Origin: Nocardia fusca NBRC 14340
Lineage (GTDB): Bacteria > Actinomycetota > Actinomycetes > Mycobacteriales > Mycobacteriaceae
DNA: 64,000 nucleotides
Assembly (NCBI RefSeq): GCF_001618425.1
Contig: NZ_BDCU01000018.1
Span: 62,001-126,000, forward strand
Direction: 5' to 3'
The position numbers were made by a program, and so were the translations under genes. Of this stretch, positions 7,698 through 16,890 are shown piece after piece. The notes beneath the pieces are model-generated. The model was not told where the DNA came from. It worked only from the letters and a program-made list of their open reading frames with translations, and did not search any database. Position 1 is the stretch's first letter. Each line of letters begins with the position of its first letter.

Positions 7698-10445
7698 ATG
7701 TCGAGCGGCGATCTGCTGCGTGGCAGGCGTAGCGAGTGTGCATCGCTGGATCGGCTGACATCGGATGCCATGTCCGGCCGGGGCCGGGTGCTGGTGCTGC
7801 GCGGCGAGGCGGGGATCGGCAAGTCCGCGTTGGTGGAATATGTGGTGCGGCGCGCGGCGGGGTGCCGGATCGCGCGGGCCGTCGGTGTCGAGTCCCAGAT
7901 GGAGCTGGCGTTCGCGGGGTTGCATCAACTGTGCGCGCCGATGCTGGGCCATCTCGATCGCCTTCCCGGGCCGCAGCAGGATGCGCTATCGGTTGCCTTC
8001 GGCCTGAGTGCCGGAAGCCCGCCGGATCGTTTCCTGGTCGGGCTGGCGGTACTCGGCCTGCTGGCCGAGGTGGCGGAGGAGCAACCGCTCATCTGCGTGG
8101 TAGACGATGCGCAGTGGCTCGACCAGGTGTCCGCGCAGATGCTCTCCTTCGTCGCACGCCGGCTGCTCGCGGAAAGGGTGTTGCTGGTCGTCGCGGTGCG
8201 GACCTCGACACCCGCTCCGTGCGACGATCCGTTTGCGGGTTTGCCTGAGCTCATGATCGGGGGCTTGCGGGACAGCGATGCGCGGGCGCTGCTGCGATCC
8301 GCGGTGCCCGGGCGGCTCGACGAGCACATCACGGACCGGATCGTTTCCGAGGCCCGCGGTAACCCTCTTGCGTTGCTGGAGTTGCCGCGCGGGTTGTCGG
8401 CGGCGGAACTGGCCGGTGGGTTCATCCGACCGGACACCGGGCCCGTCGCGAATCAGATCGAGCAGGGATTCCTGCGGCGTATCGAATCGCTTCCGGACGC
8501 GGCGCAACGTCTGTTGCTGGCGGCGGCGGCCGAACCGATGGGGGACTTGTCCTTGTTACGGCGGGTGGCCGAGCAGCTCGATATCGGTGCCGACGCTGCG
8601 CGGGTGGCCGAGTCGGCGGGGCTGGTCGAGTTCGGAGCGCGGGTGCGATTCCGCCATCCGCTGGTGCGCTCGGCGGCCTATCGAGCGGCGGAAGCGGGCC
8701 GGCGCCGGGATGTGCACCGGGCGCTGGCCGCGGCCACCGACCCCGTCTCCGACCCGGATCGCCGCGCATGGCATCACGCCAACGCGGCGGTTGGACCGGA
8801 CGAAGAGGTGGCCGCCGAACTGGAACGTTCCGCGGATCGGGCGCAGGCTCGCGGGGGCATCGCGGCGGCGGCCGCGTTTCTGAGACGTGCGACCGAGCTG
8901 ACACCCGATCTCGGCCGGCGTGGGGTGCGGGCGATGGCGGCGGCCCAGGCGGCTTTCGACGCCGGGACCCCGGATACGGCGCTCGAACTTCTGGCGGCGG
9001 CGGAGATGGGTCGGCTCGACGACCTCCAGCGGGGCCGGCTGGCGCGGCTGCGCGCCCAGATCGTCTTCGCGCGCAAGCGCAGCGGTGAGGTGTATCCGCT
9101 ACTGCTCGAGGCGGCCGGACAGCTGGCGCCGTACCTCCCGGGCCAGGCCCGGGAGGCATACGTCGAAGCGATCGGATCCGCGGTTTTCGCGGGCCGGCTC
9201 GACGTACACGGCGGCGTGCGCGCCGCGGCCGAGGCGGCCCGCGCCGCGCCGTCGGGACCACGGCCGCCGCGGCGGATCGACGGGCTTCTCGACGGCCTGA
9301 CCGCGCGCTTCGTCGATGGTCACGACCAGGGGGCCGCGTTGTTGATCACTGCGCTGCGGTCGTTTCGCGACGAGTCCGGCGGAAACGAGGACGACATCAT
9401 GCGGTGGCTGTGGCTGGCATGGCCGGCCGGCCTCGATGTCTGGGACGACGAGACCATGTTCCACTTGACCGATATCGCGGTGAGGACGGCGCGCGAGATC
9501 GGCGCGCTCAACTTCCTTCCCCTGGCTCTCACCTACCGCGCGGCCGTGCATGTACACGCCGGAGAGTTCGATGCGGCCTCGGTTCTGGTGGAGGAGGCCA
9601 CCGCACTCACAAAGGCGACCGGCAACTCAACTCTCGGATACGCCGAAGCCCTGCTCATCGCCTGGCGGGGAGAGGACTCCCGGGCTGCCACACTGATCGA
9701 GTCCGGCCTGGAACGGGCGACCGCCTGGGGCGAGGGGCGCGCCATCGGTTCGTGTCAGCACTTGCTCGCCGTGCTGTACAACGGTCTCGGCCGGTACCAG
9801 GCCGCCTTGGCCAGCGCGGAACAAGCCATCGAGTACGACGACCTCGGGGTTTACGACGCTTCACTCATCGAGCTGGTGGAGGCGGGCGTCCGCGGCGATG
9901 CCCGGGATTCGGCCGCAGCAGCCATGCGACGCCTCGAGCTGCGAGCCGAGGCGAGCGGCACGGACTGGGCCCTCGGAGCGCTGGCCCGGTCGAGAGCCCT
10001 GCTCAGCGGAGGTGATGCCGCCGACCTGCTGTACCGCGAGGCCATCGAGCGTTTCACACGCACCCGGGTGGTCGTTCATCTCGCGCGCGCCCACCTGGTG
10101 TACGGCGAGTGGTTACGTCGCGAGAACCGCCGCATCGACGCCCGCGAGCATCTGCGCACCGCCCACGAGATGCTGCGCCGCTGCGGTGCCGGCGCCTTTG
10201 CCGAACGCGCCCGTCGCGAACTGCTCGCAACCGGTGAGTCGGTTCGGCGACGGGCGCAGGCGCCCGATGTCCTGACCGCGCAGGAAGCCCAGATCGCCCG
10301 GCTCGCCGGCGACGGCCGGACGAATTCCGAGATCGGCGCCGAGCTGTTCATCAGTTCCCGCACGGTCGAATGGCATCTGCGCAAGGTGTTCACCAAGCTG
10401 GGCATCACCTCGCGTAGGGAGCTCCGGGCGGCGCTGGACAGCTGA
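7698..10445 (+). CDS. LAL-type LuxR transcriptional regulator (915 aa)
   Basis: Second LAL regulator, closely related to the one at 18271 and more distant from that at 4364. Walker A is GEAGIGKS at residues 36-43 and Walker B is LICVVDDA at 131-138. NPLALLELP and FRHPLVRSAAYRA are typical LAL STAND-subdomain signatures. A TPR-like helical region follows, and the LuxR HTH is at 857-915 (LTAQEAQIARLAGDGRTNSE, then RTVEWHLRKVFTKLGI). The ribosome site before ATG 7698 is weak (GGTGGTGGTGTGA). It is convergent with the SDR at 10478. The dyad at 7623-7640 lies about 58 bp upstream and could be an operator. Confidence 0.93.
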   Translation: MSSGDLLRGRRSECASLDRLTSDAMSGRGRVLVLRGEAGIGKSALVEYVVRRAAGCRIARAVGVESQMELAFAGLHQLCAPMLGHLDRLPGPQQDALSVAFGLSAGSPPDRFLVGLAVLGLLAEVAEEQPLICVVDDAQWLDQVSAQMLSFVARRLLAERVLLVVAVRTSTPAPCDDPFAGLPELMIGGLRDSDARALLRSAVPGRLDEHITDRIVSEARGNPLALLELPRGLSAAELAGGFIRPDTGPVANQIEQGFLRRIESLPDAAQRLLLAAAAEPMGDLSLLRRVAEQLDIGADAARVAESAGLVEFGARVRFRHPLVRSAAYRAAEAGRRRDVHRALAAATDPVSDPDRRAWHHANAAVGPDEEVAAELERSADRAQARGGIAAAAAFLRRATELTPDLGRRGVRAMAAAQAAFDAGTPDTALELLAAAEMGRLDDLQRGRLARLRAQIVFARKRSGEVYPLLLEAAGQLAPYLPGQAREAYVEAIGSAVFAGRLDVHGGVRAAAEAARAAPSGPRPPRRIDGLLDGLTARFVDGHDQGAALLITALRSFRDESGGNEDDIMRWLWLAWPAGLDVWDDETMFHLTDIAVRTAREIGALNFLPLALTYRAAVHVHAGEFDAASVLVEEATALTKATGNSTLGYAEALLIAWRGEDSRAATLIESGLERATAWGEGRAIGSCQHLLAVLYNGLGRYQAALASAEQAIEYDDLGVYDASLIELVEAGVRGDARDSAAAAMRRLELRAEASGTDWALGALARSRALLSGGDAADLLYREAIERFTRTRVVVHLARAHLVYGEWLRRENRRIDAREHLRTAHEMLRRCGAGAFAERARRELLATGESVRRRAQAPDVLTAQEAQIARLAGDGRTNSEIGAELFISSRTVEWHLRKVFTKLGITSRRELRAALDS

Positions 10446-10477
10446 CCGGTCGCTGTGTTGTTCCGCGCTCACCCCGG

Positions 10478-11224
10478 TTACCAGGTTTGCCCGACGGCCC
10501 GGATCAGCAGCTCGTTGACGGCCACTCCCTGCTCCCGCGTGACGATGTAGGCGATGGCGTCCGCTACGTGCTCCGGCTGCAGCCGTTCCGCCATCGAGCC
10601 TGCCGGCCGATGCGCCGCACCGTGGATGGTCTCGTGCACGGCCCCGGGTGCCACCACACTGACCCGGACGGATTCGGGTCGCAGTTCCTGACGCAGCGAC
10701 TCGGTGAACCCGTTGAGGCCGGCCGCGGTCAGGTTGTCGACGCTGCCTGCCGGGCGGGCGACCCGCCCGGCCAGCGACCCCACATTCACGAGGTCCGCTA
10801 TCTGCCGCGGCGAGGTCGCCGCCGCGTCGATCAGATACGGCACGGCGGCGTGCGTCACGTGCAGCAGCGCCGACACATTGAGCGAGACCATCCGGTCCCA
10901 CTCCTCGACCGGGGTGTGCAGGGCGGTATCGAGCCCCATGAGGCCGGCACCGTTGACCAGCACGTCCAGGCGACCGAGCCGTTCGCGTGTGTCCTCGACC
11001 GCCTGATAGGCGAGCGCCGGATCGGTGATGTCGGCGGCCACAGCGATGGCTTTGCCGCCCGACATCGTTATGTCGTCCACAATCCGTTCCAGACGATCAC
11101 CGCGGTCCGAGACGAGGGCGACGGCCGCGCCCGCTCGGACCAGGTGGTGTGCGGTCGCGCGACCGATGGCGCAACCGGCGCCGGTGACGAGCGCTGCGGA
11201 TCCATCCAACGGCTGATGTGACAT
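10478..11224 (-). CDS. SDR-family protein lacking the catalytic Tyr/Lys
   Basis: A 248-residue short-chain dehydrogenase/reductase-fold protein. The nucleotide-binding motif is TGAGCAIGRA, the VLVNGAGLMG segment replaces the usual NNAG, and the active-site serine region is VNVGSLAGR. Where SDRs carry YxxxK this protein reads SVDNLTAAGLNGF, so both the catalytic Tyr (D here) and Lys (A here) appear to be lost. It may bind a cofactor without normal SDR chemistry. The start at 11224 is supported by GAATGAGGCAAAC upstream; the open frame to 11506 is not supported. It is divergent from the MBL hydrolase across 533 bp. Confidence 0.85.
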   Translation of the reverse strand: MSHQPLDGSAALVTGAGCAIGRATAHHLVRAGAAVALVSDRGDRLERIVDDITMSGGKAIAVAADITDPALAYQAVEDTRERLGRLDVLVNGAGLMGLDTALHTPVEEWDRMVSLNVSALLHVTHAAVPYLIDAAATSPRQIADLVNVGSLAGRVARPAGSVDNLTAAGLNGFTESLRQELRPESVRVSVVAPGAVHETIHGAAHRPAGSMAERLQPEHVADAIAYIVTREQGVAVNELLIRAVGQTW

Positions 11225-11757
11225 GTTTGCCTCATTCCCCTGGGGCGAAGGCGCATTCGGCGCGGAACCCAGGTCTCGAGACTCGCAGTCCCGGGTGCCC
11301 GGTCGCCCCCGGGAGACACCCTGGTCCCCGGAGACCAGGGACCGGCCGTCGGCAGGAAATCCGTTCGGCGCGAAGCTCCCGGCGGGGGCGGTACCGGCCG
11401 GCCTGTGGCGGCGGATGGCCGAGCATGCCGGGCCGGGTAACCGGTAGCTCTCGGCGCGGAGATCCGTCCGCCGGGAATCCTGTCGTTCGTTCCGAACCCG
11501 GAACAATGCCCGCTGCGGAAGACGAGCGACTTCGAGTACAAGAGAGGCTCTGACGTGTGGGACGTGACCGATGTGGCCGCGTCGGGGAATCCTGTCGCCG
11601 ATCCTCGGCGCGATCGGTCGGGCGGGGCGGGGCGGGGCGAGGCAGCGGGGCGGTCGTCACAAACCGGTCTGCCATCCGGTCCTAGGTATGACTGAACGGT
11701 GTGGCCCCCATGGCGCCGTCGAGGTCTCCGGTTATCTTTCGTCAAAAGGAGAACACA
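11225..11757. other. Intergenic region between SDR and MBL hydrolase
   Basis: No gene seen. It holds a perfect hairpin, CCCTGGT (11319-11325) and ACCAGGG (11334-11340) around an 8-base loop. The same arms recur at 21047-21066 around a 6-base loop. It also holds the promoter motif at 11657-11683 described separately. Confidence 0.45.
11657..11683 (+). promoter_or_regulatory. ECF41-type promoter of MBL hydrolase gene
   Basis: GTCAC (11657-11661), 18 bases, then GTCC followed by TAG (11680-11686). The same two boxes with the same spacing precede the genes at 13116 and 14344, and with 19 bases the gene at 22215. The start codon lies about 75 bases downstream, leaving a normal 5' leader. ECF41 sigma factors are reported to use a TGTCACA -35 and a CGTC -10, close to this pattern. 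Confidence 0.65.
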
Positions 11758-12672
11758 ATGAGCCAGGTCGACATTGCACGCCCCGATGCACCGGGGTACG
11801 ACGAATTGGTTCCGTCGCGTTACGCGCTGAAGGTCGGCGATATCGACGTGATGGTGATCAGCGACGGGGTGCTGCCGATACCCGCCGTGACGATGGCCAC
11901 CAACGCCCCCACGGCCGACCTCTCGGCCTGGCTCAGTGACATGTTCCTGCCACCTGAGATGCTCGACTGGCCACTGAATGTCGCCGTGGTGCGCAGCGGT
12001 GGGCGGACCATTCTGATCGATTCCGGGCTGGGGACAGAGTTTCCGGGCTTCCCGCGGGCCGGGCAGTTGGCCGTGCGGCTGGATGCCGCCGGGATAGATC
12101 CCGCATCCGTGACCGACGTGGTGCTCACCCACTTGCACATGGACCACATCGGCGGGCTGCTCGTCGACGGGCTGAGAGGTCGGCTGCGCCCCGACCTGCG
12201 GGTCCACCTGGCGGCCGCCGAGGCCGAGTTCTGGGTGGCGCCTGATTTCTCCCGCACCGCCATGCCGGCACCGGTGCCGGAGGTGCTTCGACAAACCGCC
12301 TCGCGGTTCCTGGACGTGTACCGCAGCCAGTTGCGGCCGTTCGAGACGGAGTACGAGGTGGCGCCAGGCGTAATGATCTGTCGCACCGGCGGTCACACCC
12401 CCGGCCACAGCATCGTCCGCCTGGAGTCCGGCGGCGACCGGCTGACGTTCGCCGGCGATGCCGTGTTCCAGCCCGGATTCGACAATCCCGAGTGGCACAA
12501 CGGCTTCGAGCACGACCCCGAGGAATCGGCCCGCGTCAGGATCCGTCTATTGCAAGAGCTGGCGGCGAGCGGCGAGCAACTGGTGGCCACTCACCTGCCG
12601 TTCCCGTCCGTCTGCCACGTGGCGGTCGCCGGCAACGCCTTCCGTTTCGTACCGGCCGTCTGGGATTACTGA
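11758..12672 (+). CDS. Metallo-beta-lactamase-fold hydrolase
   Basis: A 304-residue metallo-hydrolase with a two-metal site. Ligands are visible as HLHMDHIGG (HxHxDH), the histidine of GGHTPGHS, the bridging Asp of FAGDAVF and a final His in ATHLPFP. The arrangement is that of the lactonase/hydrolase branch related to AHL lactonases, but the true substrate cannot be read from sequence. ATG 11758 follows AAAAGGAGAACACA. It is transcribed alone from the ECF41-type promoter. The stop overlaps by a few bases the sigma-factor remnant on the other strand. Confidence 0.88.
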   Translation: MSQVDIARPDAPGYDELVPSRYALKVGDIDVMVISDGVLPIPAVTMATNAPTADLSAWLSDMFLPPEMLDWPLNVAVVRSGGRTILIDSGLGTEFPGFPRAGQLAVRLDAAGIDPASVTDVVLTHLHMDHIGGLLVDGLRGRLRPDLRVHLAAAEAEFWVAPDFSRTAMPAPVPEVLRQTASRFLDVYRSQLRPFETEYEVAPGVMICRTGGHTPGHSIVRLESGGDRLTFAGDAVFQPGFDNPEWHNGFEHDPEESARVRIRLLQELAASGEQLVATHLPFPSVCHVAVAGNAFRFVPAVWDY

Positions 12673-12953
12673 CCGCGCCTCGGTGAAGGCCGGCGCCTGA
12701 GGGGCGGGCCCTGACCGGAAAGCCGATCAGCCCGATCGAGCGGGTAGCGCTGCTCGGGCAGGCTGGTGGTCAGCCGGGCGGCGTGCAGGTACGCGGCGCG
12801 TGCGGCAGCGTTGTCGTCGGCCAGTTCCAGTAGGTGGGCGCGGACGGCGTGCAGGCGATGGTGCCCCGCCATCCGCGTATCGGTGTCCAGGTCGTTCAGC
12901 AGTTCCAGCGCCGCGCGTGGACCGTCGGTCATCGCGACGGCGCTTGCCGACAC
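12666..12953 (-). pseudogene. C-terminal remnant of ECF42 (DUF6596) sigma factor
   Basis: The minus frame reads AMTDGPRAALELLNDLDTD, then HHRLHAVRAHLLELADDNAA and AYLHAARLTTSLPEQRY. This is the distinctive C-terminal TPR-like end of ECF42 sigma factors. The sigma2 and sigma4 DNA-binding regions are absent, so only about the last 80 residues of a roughly 400-residue protein survive. ECF42 factors are usually encoded next to DGPF/YCII genes, which makes the orphan YCII gene at 2835 a plausible former partner. Confidence 0.7.
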
Positions 12954-13046
12954 CCTCGACCTGGGAATACCGCGCCGGCCGTCCGATTCCGAGCCGCCGG
13001 TGTAGCTGCGCTCCAGTGCTCGGCTGAGAGTTCGCATACGGAGGTT

Positions 13047-13073
13047 GTCACGGATCGCTGCGAAGCCTTGTCC
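13047..13073 (+). promoter_or_regulatory. ECF41-type promoter of ferritin-like gene
   Basis: GTCAC (13047-13051), 18 bases, GTCC (13070-13073) followed by TAGTTAT. It is identical in boxes and spacing to the sites at 11657 and 14178. The start codon at 13116 lies about 43 bases beyond. Confidence 0.65.
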
Positions 13074-13115
13074 TAGTTATCGACAGCCGACGACTTGCCG
13101 AGACGAGGTTCTACC

Positions 13116-14162
13116 ATGCATGCAAGTGGCGCTCCCGCCATCGATACATTGGACGATCTCCGCCGTCACCTGCAGTGGGCGATCGAACTCGAGCATTCGA
13201 CCATCCCGCCGTACCTGTGTGCGTTGTACTCGTTGGATCCCGGGCGCAATACCGAAGCGGTGCAGGTGATCGGCAGCGTGTTCGTGGAGGAAATGCTGCA
13301 TCTGGCGTTGGCGGCGAACCTGCTCAACGCGGTGGGTGGCGAGCCGAGTATCGATACACCCGAATTGCTTCCCGCATACCCCCATCCACTGCCGCACGGT
13401 GATCGATCTGTCCAGGTCCACCTGCTGCCGTTCGGCGCCGCGGCGCTCGAGCAGTTCCTGGCCGTCGAGAAACCGGCGGCGGCCGATGCGCCGCCCGAAT
13501 CCGACAGGTACGAGACGATCGGGCAGTTCTATGCCGCCATCGAAAGGGGCATCCGGACCCTGTGTGACACCCTCGGCGAAGACGCGGTCTTCTGTGGCGA
13601 CCCGGGACGGCAACTGAACGAGATGCATTTCAGCGGCGGCGGGGGCGAAATCATTCCGGTGCACGATCTGAAGTCCGCGCTGTCGGCTCTGGCGGAGATC
13701 GTCGAGCAGGGGGAGGGCGCCGCGCGGACCGAGGTGTGGGACGGCGACAAGAACATCTATCATCCCGATCGCGACGAGGTAGCCCATTACTACCGCTTCG
13801 TCGAACTCGCGCAGGGCCGCCGATTTCGGCCGGGTGACACTCCGCAGTCCGGTCCGAGCGGTGAGCCGATCCGGATCGATCCGGAGGGGATTCTGCCCAT
13901 GCGGCCGAATCAGCGTACTGCCGACTATGCACAGGGCAGTGAAATCCGCATAGCGCAGGAAGAATTCAACAACACCTATTGCCTATTGCTCTACCTGCTG
14001 GAGGATGTTTTCAACGGCAGCCCGTCGCAGATGAGGGACGCGGTCGGGGCGATGTACGCCCTGAAATCACAGGCCCAGGCATTGATGAAGATGCCGAGCG
14101 GTGACGGTATGACGACCGCGGGGCCGACCTTCGAGTACGTGCCACCCGAACAACGGAACTGA
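13116..14162 (+). CDS. Ferritin-like domain protein (VioB-like)
   Basis: A 348-residue protein with a ferritin-like four-helix region at its N-terminus. LQWAIELEHSTIPPYLCALYSL and VFVEEMLHLALAANLLNAVGG carry the ExxH-type carboxylate/histidine ligands expected of a di-iron centre. The rest (PLPHGDRSVQVHLLPFG, then GQFYAAIERGIRTL and HYYRFVELAQGR) matches the large actinobacterial ferritin-like family found also in VioB-type proteins. The substrate is unknown. ATG 13116 is preferred over the in-frame upstream start because GAGG lies at the right distance. Confidence 0.8.
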   Translation: MHASGAPAIDTLDDLRRHLQWAIELEHSTIPPYLCALYSLDPGRNTEAVQVIGSVFVEEMLHLALAANLLNAVGGEPSIDTPELLPAYPHPLPHGDRSVQVHLLPFGAAALEQFLAVEKPAAADAPPESDRYETIGQFYAAIERGIRTLCDTLGEDAVFCGDPGRQLNEMHFSGGGGEIIPVHDLKSALSALAEIVEQGEGAARTEVWDGDKNIYHPDRDEVAHYYRFVELAQGRRFRPGDTPQSGPSGEPIRIDPEGILPMRPNQRTADYAQGSEIRIAQEEFNNTYCLLLYLLEDVFNGSPSQMRDAVGAMYALKSQAQALMKMPSGDGMTTAGPTFEYVPPEQRN

Positions 14163-14177
14163 CACCGCGACCGGTTC

Positions 14178-14204
14178 GTCACAATCCGGCGCCCGGTCTC
14201 GTCC
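14178..14204 (+). promoter_or_regulatory. ECF41-type promoter of NmrA-like gene
   Basis: GTCAC (14178-14182), 18 bases, GTCC (14201-14204) followed by TAGTTGT. It lies 16 bp past the ferritin-like stop and about 140 bases before the next start, so the ferritin-like and NmrA-like genes appear to have separate promoters of the same class. Confidence 0.65.
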
Positions 14205-14343
14205 TAGTTGTCTCGTGAGCGCACGACCTCCGCATCACCTAGCGAGCATGAATGGCGACAACCGTCACGAAATAGCTGCCCGGCTTGTCCTCAGTGCAGG
14301 GACATATCGGTTTCAGAATTAGCGCTCGATGGAAGGAATGAGC

Positions 14344-15087
14344 ATGAAGATCGTCGTCATCGGCGGCACCGGGCTGATCGGCTCGAAACTCGTCACTCGG
14401 CTGGGGGAGCACGGCCATCAGGCGGTTCCGGCCGCACCCAATACGGGAGTGAACACGCTCACGGGGGAAGGAGTCAAAGAAGTCCTGCAGGACGCCGACG
14501 TCGTGATCGACGTGTCCAACTCGCCGTCCTTCGCCGACGACGACGTCATGAACTTCTTCCGAACCTCCACCACCAACCTGCTCGAGGCGGCGCGCGGGGC
14601 CGGGGTCGGGCACTATGTCGCGCTGTCGGTCGTAGGTACCGAACGATTGCCGGAGTCGGGGTACTTCCGGGCGAAGGTGGCTCAGGAGGAACTGATCAAA
14701 GGATCGGGCCTGCCGTACTCGCTGGTACATGCCACCCAATTCTTCGAGTTCGCCGGTGGCATAGCCGATTCCGCGACCCGCGACGGCGTGGTCCGGTTGT
14801 CGGGCGCGAACGTGCAACCGATGGCTGCCGACGATGTCGCCGCCGCCGTGGGCCGCACCGCCGCGGGTACGCCGGTCGGCGGCACCGTCGAGGTCGCGGG
14901 TCCGGAGGTGTTCGGACTCGACCAGTGGATCCGCACAGTGCTGACTGCCCGCTCCGATCCGCGTGAGGTTCGCACCGACCCACAGTCGCAGTACTTCGGG
15001 GCGGTACTGAAGCCCGGCAGTCTGCTGCCCGGGCGGGACGCGCAACTCGCGCAGACACGCCTGTCGGAGTGGCTGGCGCAGCAGTGA
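14344..15087 (+). CDS. NmrA-like NAD(P)-binding atypical SDR
   Basis: A 247-residue Rossmann-fold protein beginning MKIVVIGGTGLIGSKLVTRL, with the GxxGxxG dinucleotide motif. It continues as an NmrA/atypical epimerase-like SDR: DVVIDVSNSPSF, HYVALSVVGTER, YFRAKVAQEELIKGSGLPYS, and PMAADDVAAAV near the C-terminus. Of three clustered ATGs, 14344 fits best because GGAAGGA lies 6 bases before it. Epimerase/NmrA-type proteins are among the classic genomic partners of ECF41 sigma factors. A strong GC hairpin follows the stop. Confidence 0.85.
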   Translation: MKIVVIGGTGLIGSKLVTRLGEHGHQAVPAAPNTGVNTLTGEGVKEVLQDADVVIDVSNSPSFADDDVMNFFRTSTTNLLEAARGAGVGHYVALSVVGTERLPESGYFRAKVAQEELIKGSGLPYSLVHATQFFEFAGGIADSATRDGVVRLSGANVQPMAADDVAAAVGRTAAGTPVGGTVEVAGPEVFGLDQWIRTVLTARSDPREVRTDPQSQYFGAVLKPGSLLPGRDAQLAQTRLSEWLAQQ

Positions 15088-15092
15088 TCCGG

Positions 15093-15127
15093 GGCGCGCG
15101 GGCGGTACACAGCCGCCCGCGCGCGCC
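15093..15127 (+). terminator. GC-rich hairpin after NmrA-like gene
   Basis: GCGCGCGGGCGG (15094-15105) and CCGCCCGCGCGC (15113-15124) form a perfect 12-bp stem with a 7-base loop, six bases after the stop of the NmrA-like gene. There is no T-run. The stem strength and location suggest termination or attenuation before the flavoprotein gene. Confidence 0.5.
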
Positions 15128-15144
15128 GATCGTGATTCGAAGGG

Positions 15145-16890
15145 ATGGAATTGATGCTCGTCTACCCCGACGAACGTCAGGTCGCGACATCGGTGCTGGT
15201 GATCGGCACCGGCGGGGCAGGCCTGCGGGCCGCGATCGAGCTGGCCGAACGCGGTATCGATGTTCTGGTGGTCGGCAAACGACCGAAGGCCGATGCTCAC
15301 ACCACACTCGCTGCCGGCGGTATCAACGCCGCGCTGTCGACGATGGACCTCGAGGACAGTTGGCAACAGCACGCCGCGGATACGATCACCGAAAGCTACC
15401 TGCTGGCGCGCCCGGATACAGTGCGGATCGTCACCGAGCATGCCGCACGCGGCATCGAGGACCTGGAACGGTGGGGGATGCCGTTCGCTCGCGAGTCCGA
15501 TGGCCGGATCTCCCAGCGCTTCTTCGGCGCGCACACCTACCGGCGCACCGCGTTCGCGGGTGATTACACGGGCCTCGAGATCCAGCGAACCCTGGTGAAC
15601 CGCGCCGCGCAGCTCGGCATCCGGATCATCGACACCTGTTATGTCACTCGGATCCTGGTGCACGACAACGTCGTCTTCGGTGCGTACGGTTTCGATCTCG
15701 ACGACGGCGGGCGCTACGCATTCCGGGCCGACGCGGTGATCCTCGCCGCGGGCGGGCACACCCGGATCTGGCGTCGTACATCGTCGCGCCGGGACGAGAA
15801 CACTGGCGACTCCGTGCGGCTGGCGGTGCTGGCGGGTGGGCGGATCCGGGATCCGGAGCTGGTTCAGTTCCATCCTTCCGGGCTGATCGAGCCGGAGAAC
15901 GCCGCCGGAACGCTGGTTTCGGAGGCCGCCCGCGGGGAGGGCGGAGTTCTTCGCAACGCCGCGGGCGAGCGGTTCATGAAGCGATACGACCCCGAACGGA
16001 TGGAACTGTCCACCCGTGATCGGGTCGCACTCGCCGCCTACACCGAGATCAAGGAGGGCCGGGGCACGGATAACGGTGGCGTGTGGCTGGATGTTTCGCA
16101 TCTGCCACGGGAGACGATCATGCGGCGGCTGCCGCGCGTCTACCAGACGATGCTGGAGCTGCAGATGCTCGATATCACCCGGTCGCCCATCGAAATCGCA
16201 CCCACGGCCCATTATTCGATGGGTGGTGTCTGGGTGCGGGCGCACGACCACGGGACCGGCGTCGAGGGTTTATATGCGATAGGTGAGGCGTCCAGTGGTC
16301 TGCACGGTGCCAACCGGCTCGGCGGCAATTCGCTGATCGAGCTTTTCGTCTACGGCCGGATCGTGGGGGAGGCCGCCGCGCAGTACTCGGCCGCGCTATC
16401 GGTGCAGCGGCGGTCCGAAGGCGCGCTCGCCGAGGCCCGCCGTGAGGTCGACGAACTGCTGGCGGCGGACGGGCAGCAGAACGTCCGGGCACTACAGCGG
16501 ACGCTGCGCAATACGATGACCGAGCATGCGGGTGTGGTCCGCGACGACGCCGGGATCCGCGCGGGGTTGTCCGAGCTCGACGAGCTCGAGGAACGGATGG
16601 CGGATATCGGCGTGCATCCGGACCCCGCCGGTTTCCAGGATCTGGCACATGCCTTCGATCTGAAGTCGTCGGCTATGGCTGCCCGGGCCACCTTGGACGC
16701 TGCCCTGGAGCGACGTGAAACACGAGGGTGCCACAACCGGTCGGACTATCCGGAGCTCGATCCGGAGCTGCGCGTCAACCTCGTGTGGTCGGGGCCCGGC
16801 CGGATCGAACGGGAAGCGATTCCCGACATTCCTGCCGATATAGCTCGCCTGATGCGCGACGTTTCGACCATCGGGAAGTTGGTCGAGTGA
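15145..16890 (+). CDS. Fumarate reductase/succinate dehydrogenase-type flavoprotein
   Basis: A 581-residue FAD enzyme of the SdhA/FrdA/L-aspartate-oxidase family. The N-terminal ADP-binding fold is VLVIGTGGAGLRAAIELAERG. AHTTLAAGGINAAL contains the histidine position used for covalent flavin attachment in SdhA. QFHPSG, EAARGEGGVLRN, the ELSTRDRVALA arginine segment, HYSMGGV and GANRLGGNSL are the substrate-site hallmarks. No iron-sulfur or membrane subunit is nearby, so it is an orphan subunit or soluble reductase. A second start, ATG 15154, is better spaced from GAAGGG. The stop overlaps the next gene's GTG. Confidence 0.88.
   Translation: MELMLVYPDERQVATSVLVIGTGGAGLRAAIELAERGIDVLVVGKRPKADAHTTLAAGGINAALSTMDLEDSWQQHAADTITESYLLARPDTVRIVTEHAARGIEDLERWGMPFARESDGRISQRFFGAHTYRRTAFAGDYTGLEIQRTLVNRAAQLGIRIIDTCYVTRILVHDNVVFGAYGFDLDDGGRYAFRADAVILAAGGHTRIWRRTSSRRDENTGDSVRLAVLAGGRIRDPELVQFHPSGLIEPENAAGTLVSEAARGEGGVLRNAAGERFMKRYDPERMELSTRDRVALAAYTEIKEGRGTDNGGVWLDVSHLPRETIMRRLPRVYQTMLELQMLDITRSPIEIAPTAHYSMGGVWVRAHDHGTGVEGLYAIGEASSGLHGANRLGGNSLIELFVYGRIVGEAAAQYSAALSVQRRSEGALAEARREVDELLAADGQQNVRALQRTLRNTMTEHAGVVRDDAGIRAGLSELDELEERMADIGVHPDPAGFQDLAHAFDLKSSAMAARATLDAALERRETRGCHNRSDYPELDPELRVNLVWSGPGRIEREAIPDIPADIARLMRDVSTIGKLVE

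Noticed and set aside
8422..9261. Large antisense frames inside the LAL genes
   Set aside because: Typical high-GC antisense artefacts: Arg/Pro-rich, no ribosome sites, fully overlapped by a well-supported protein.
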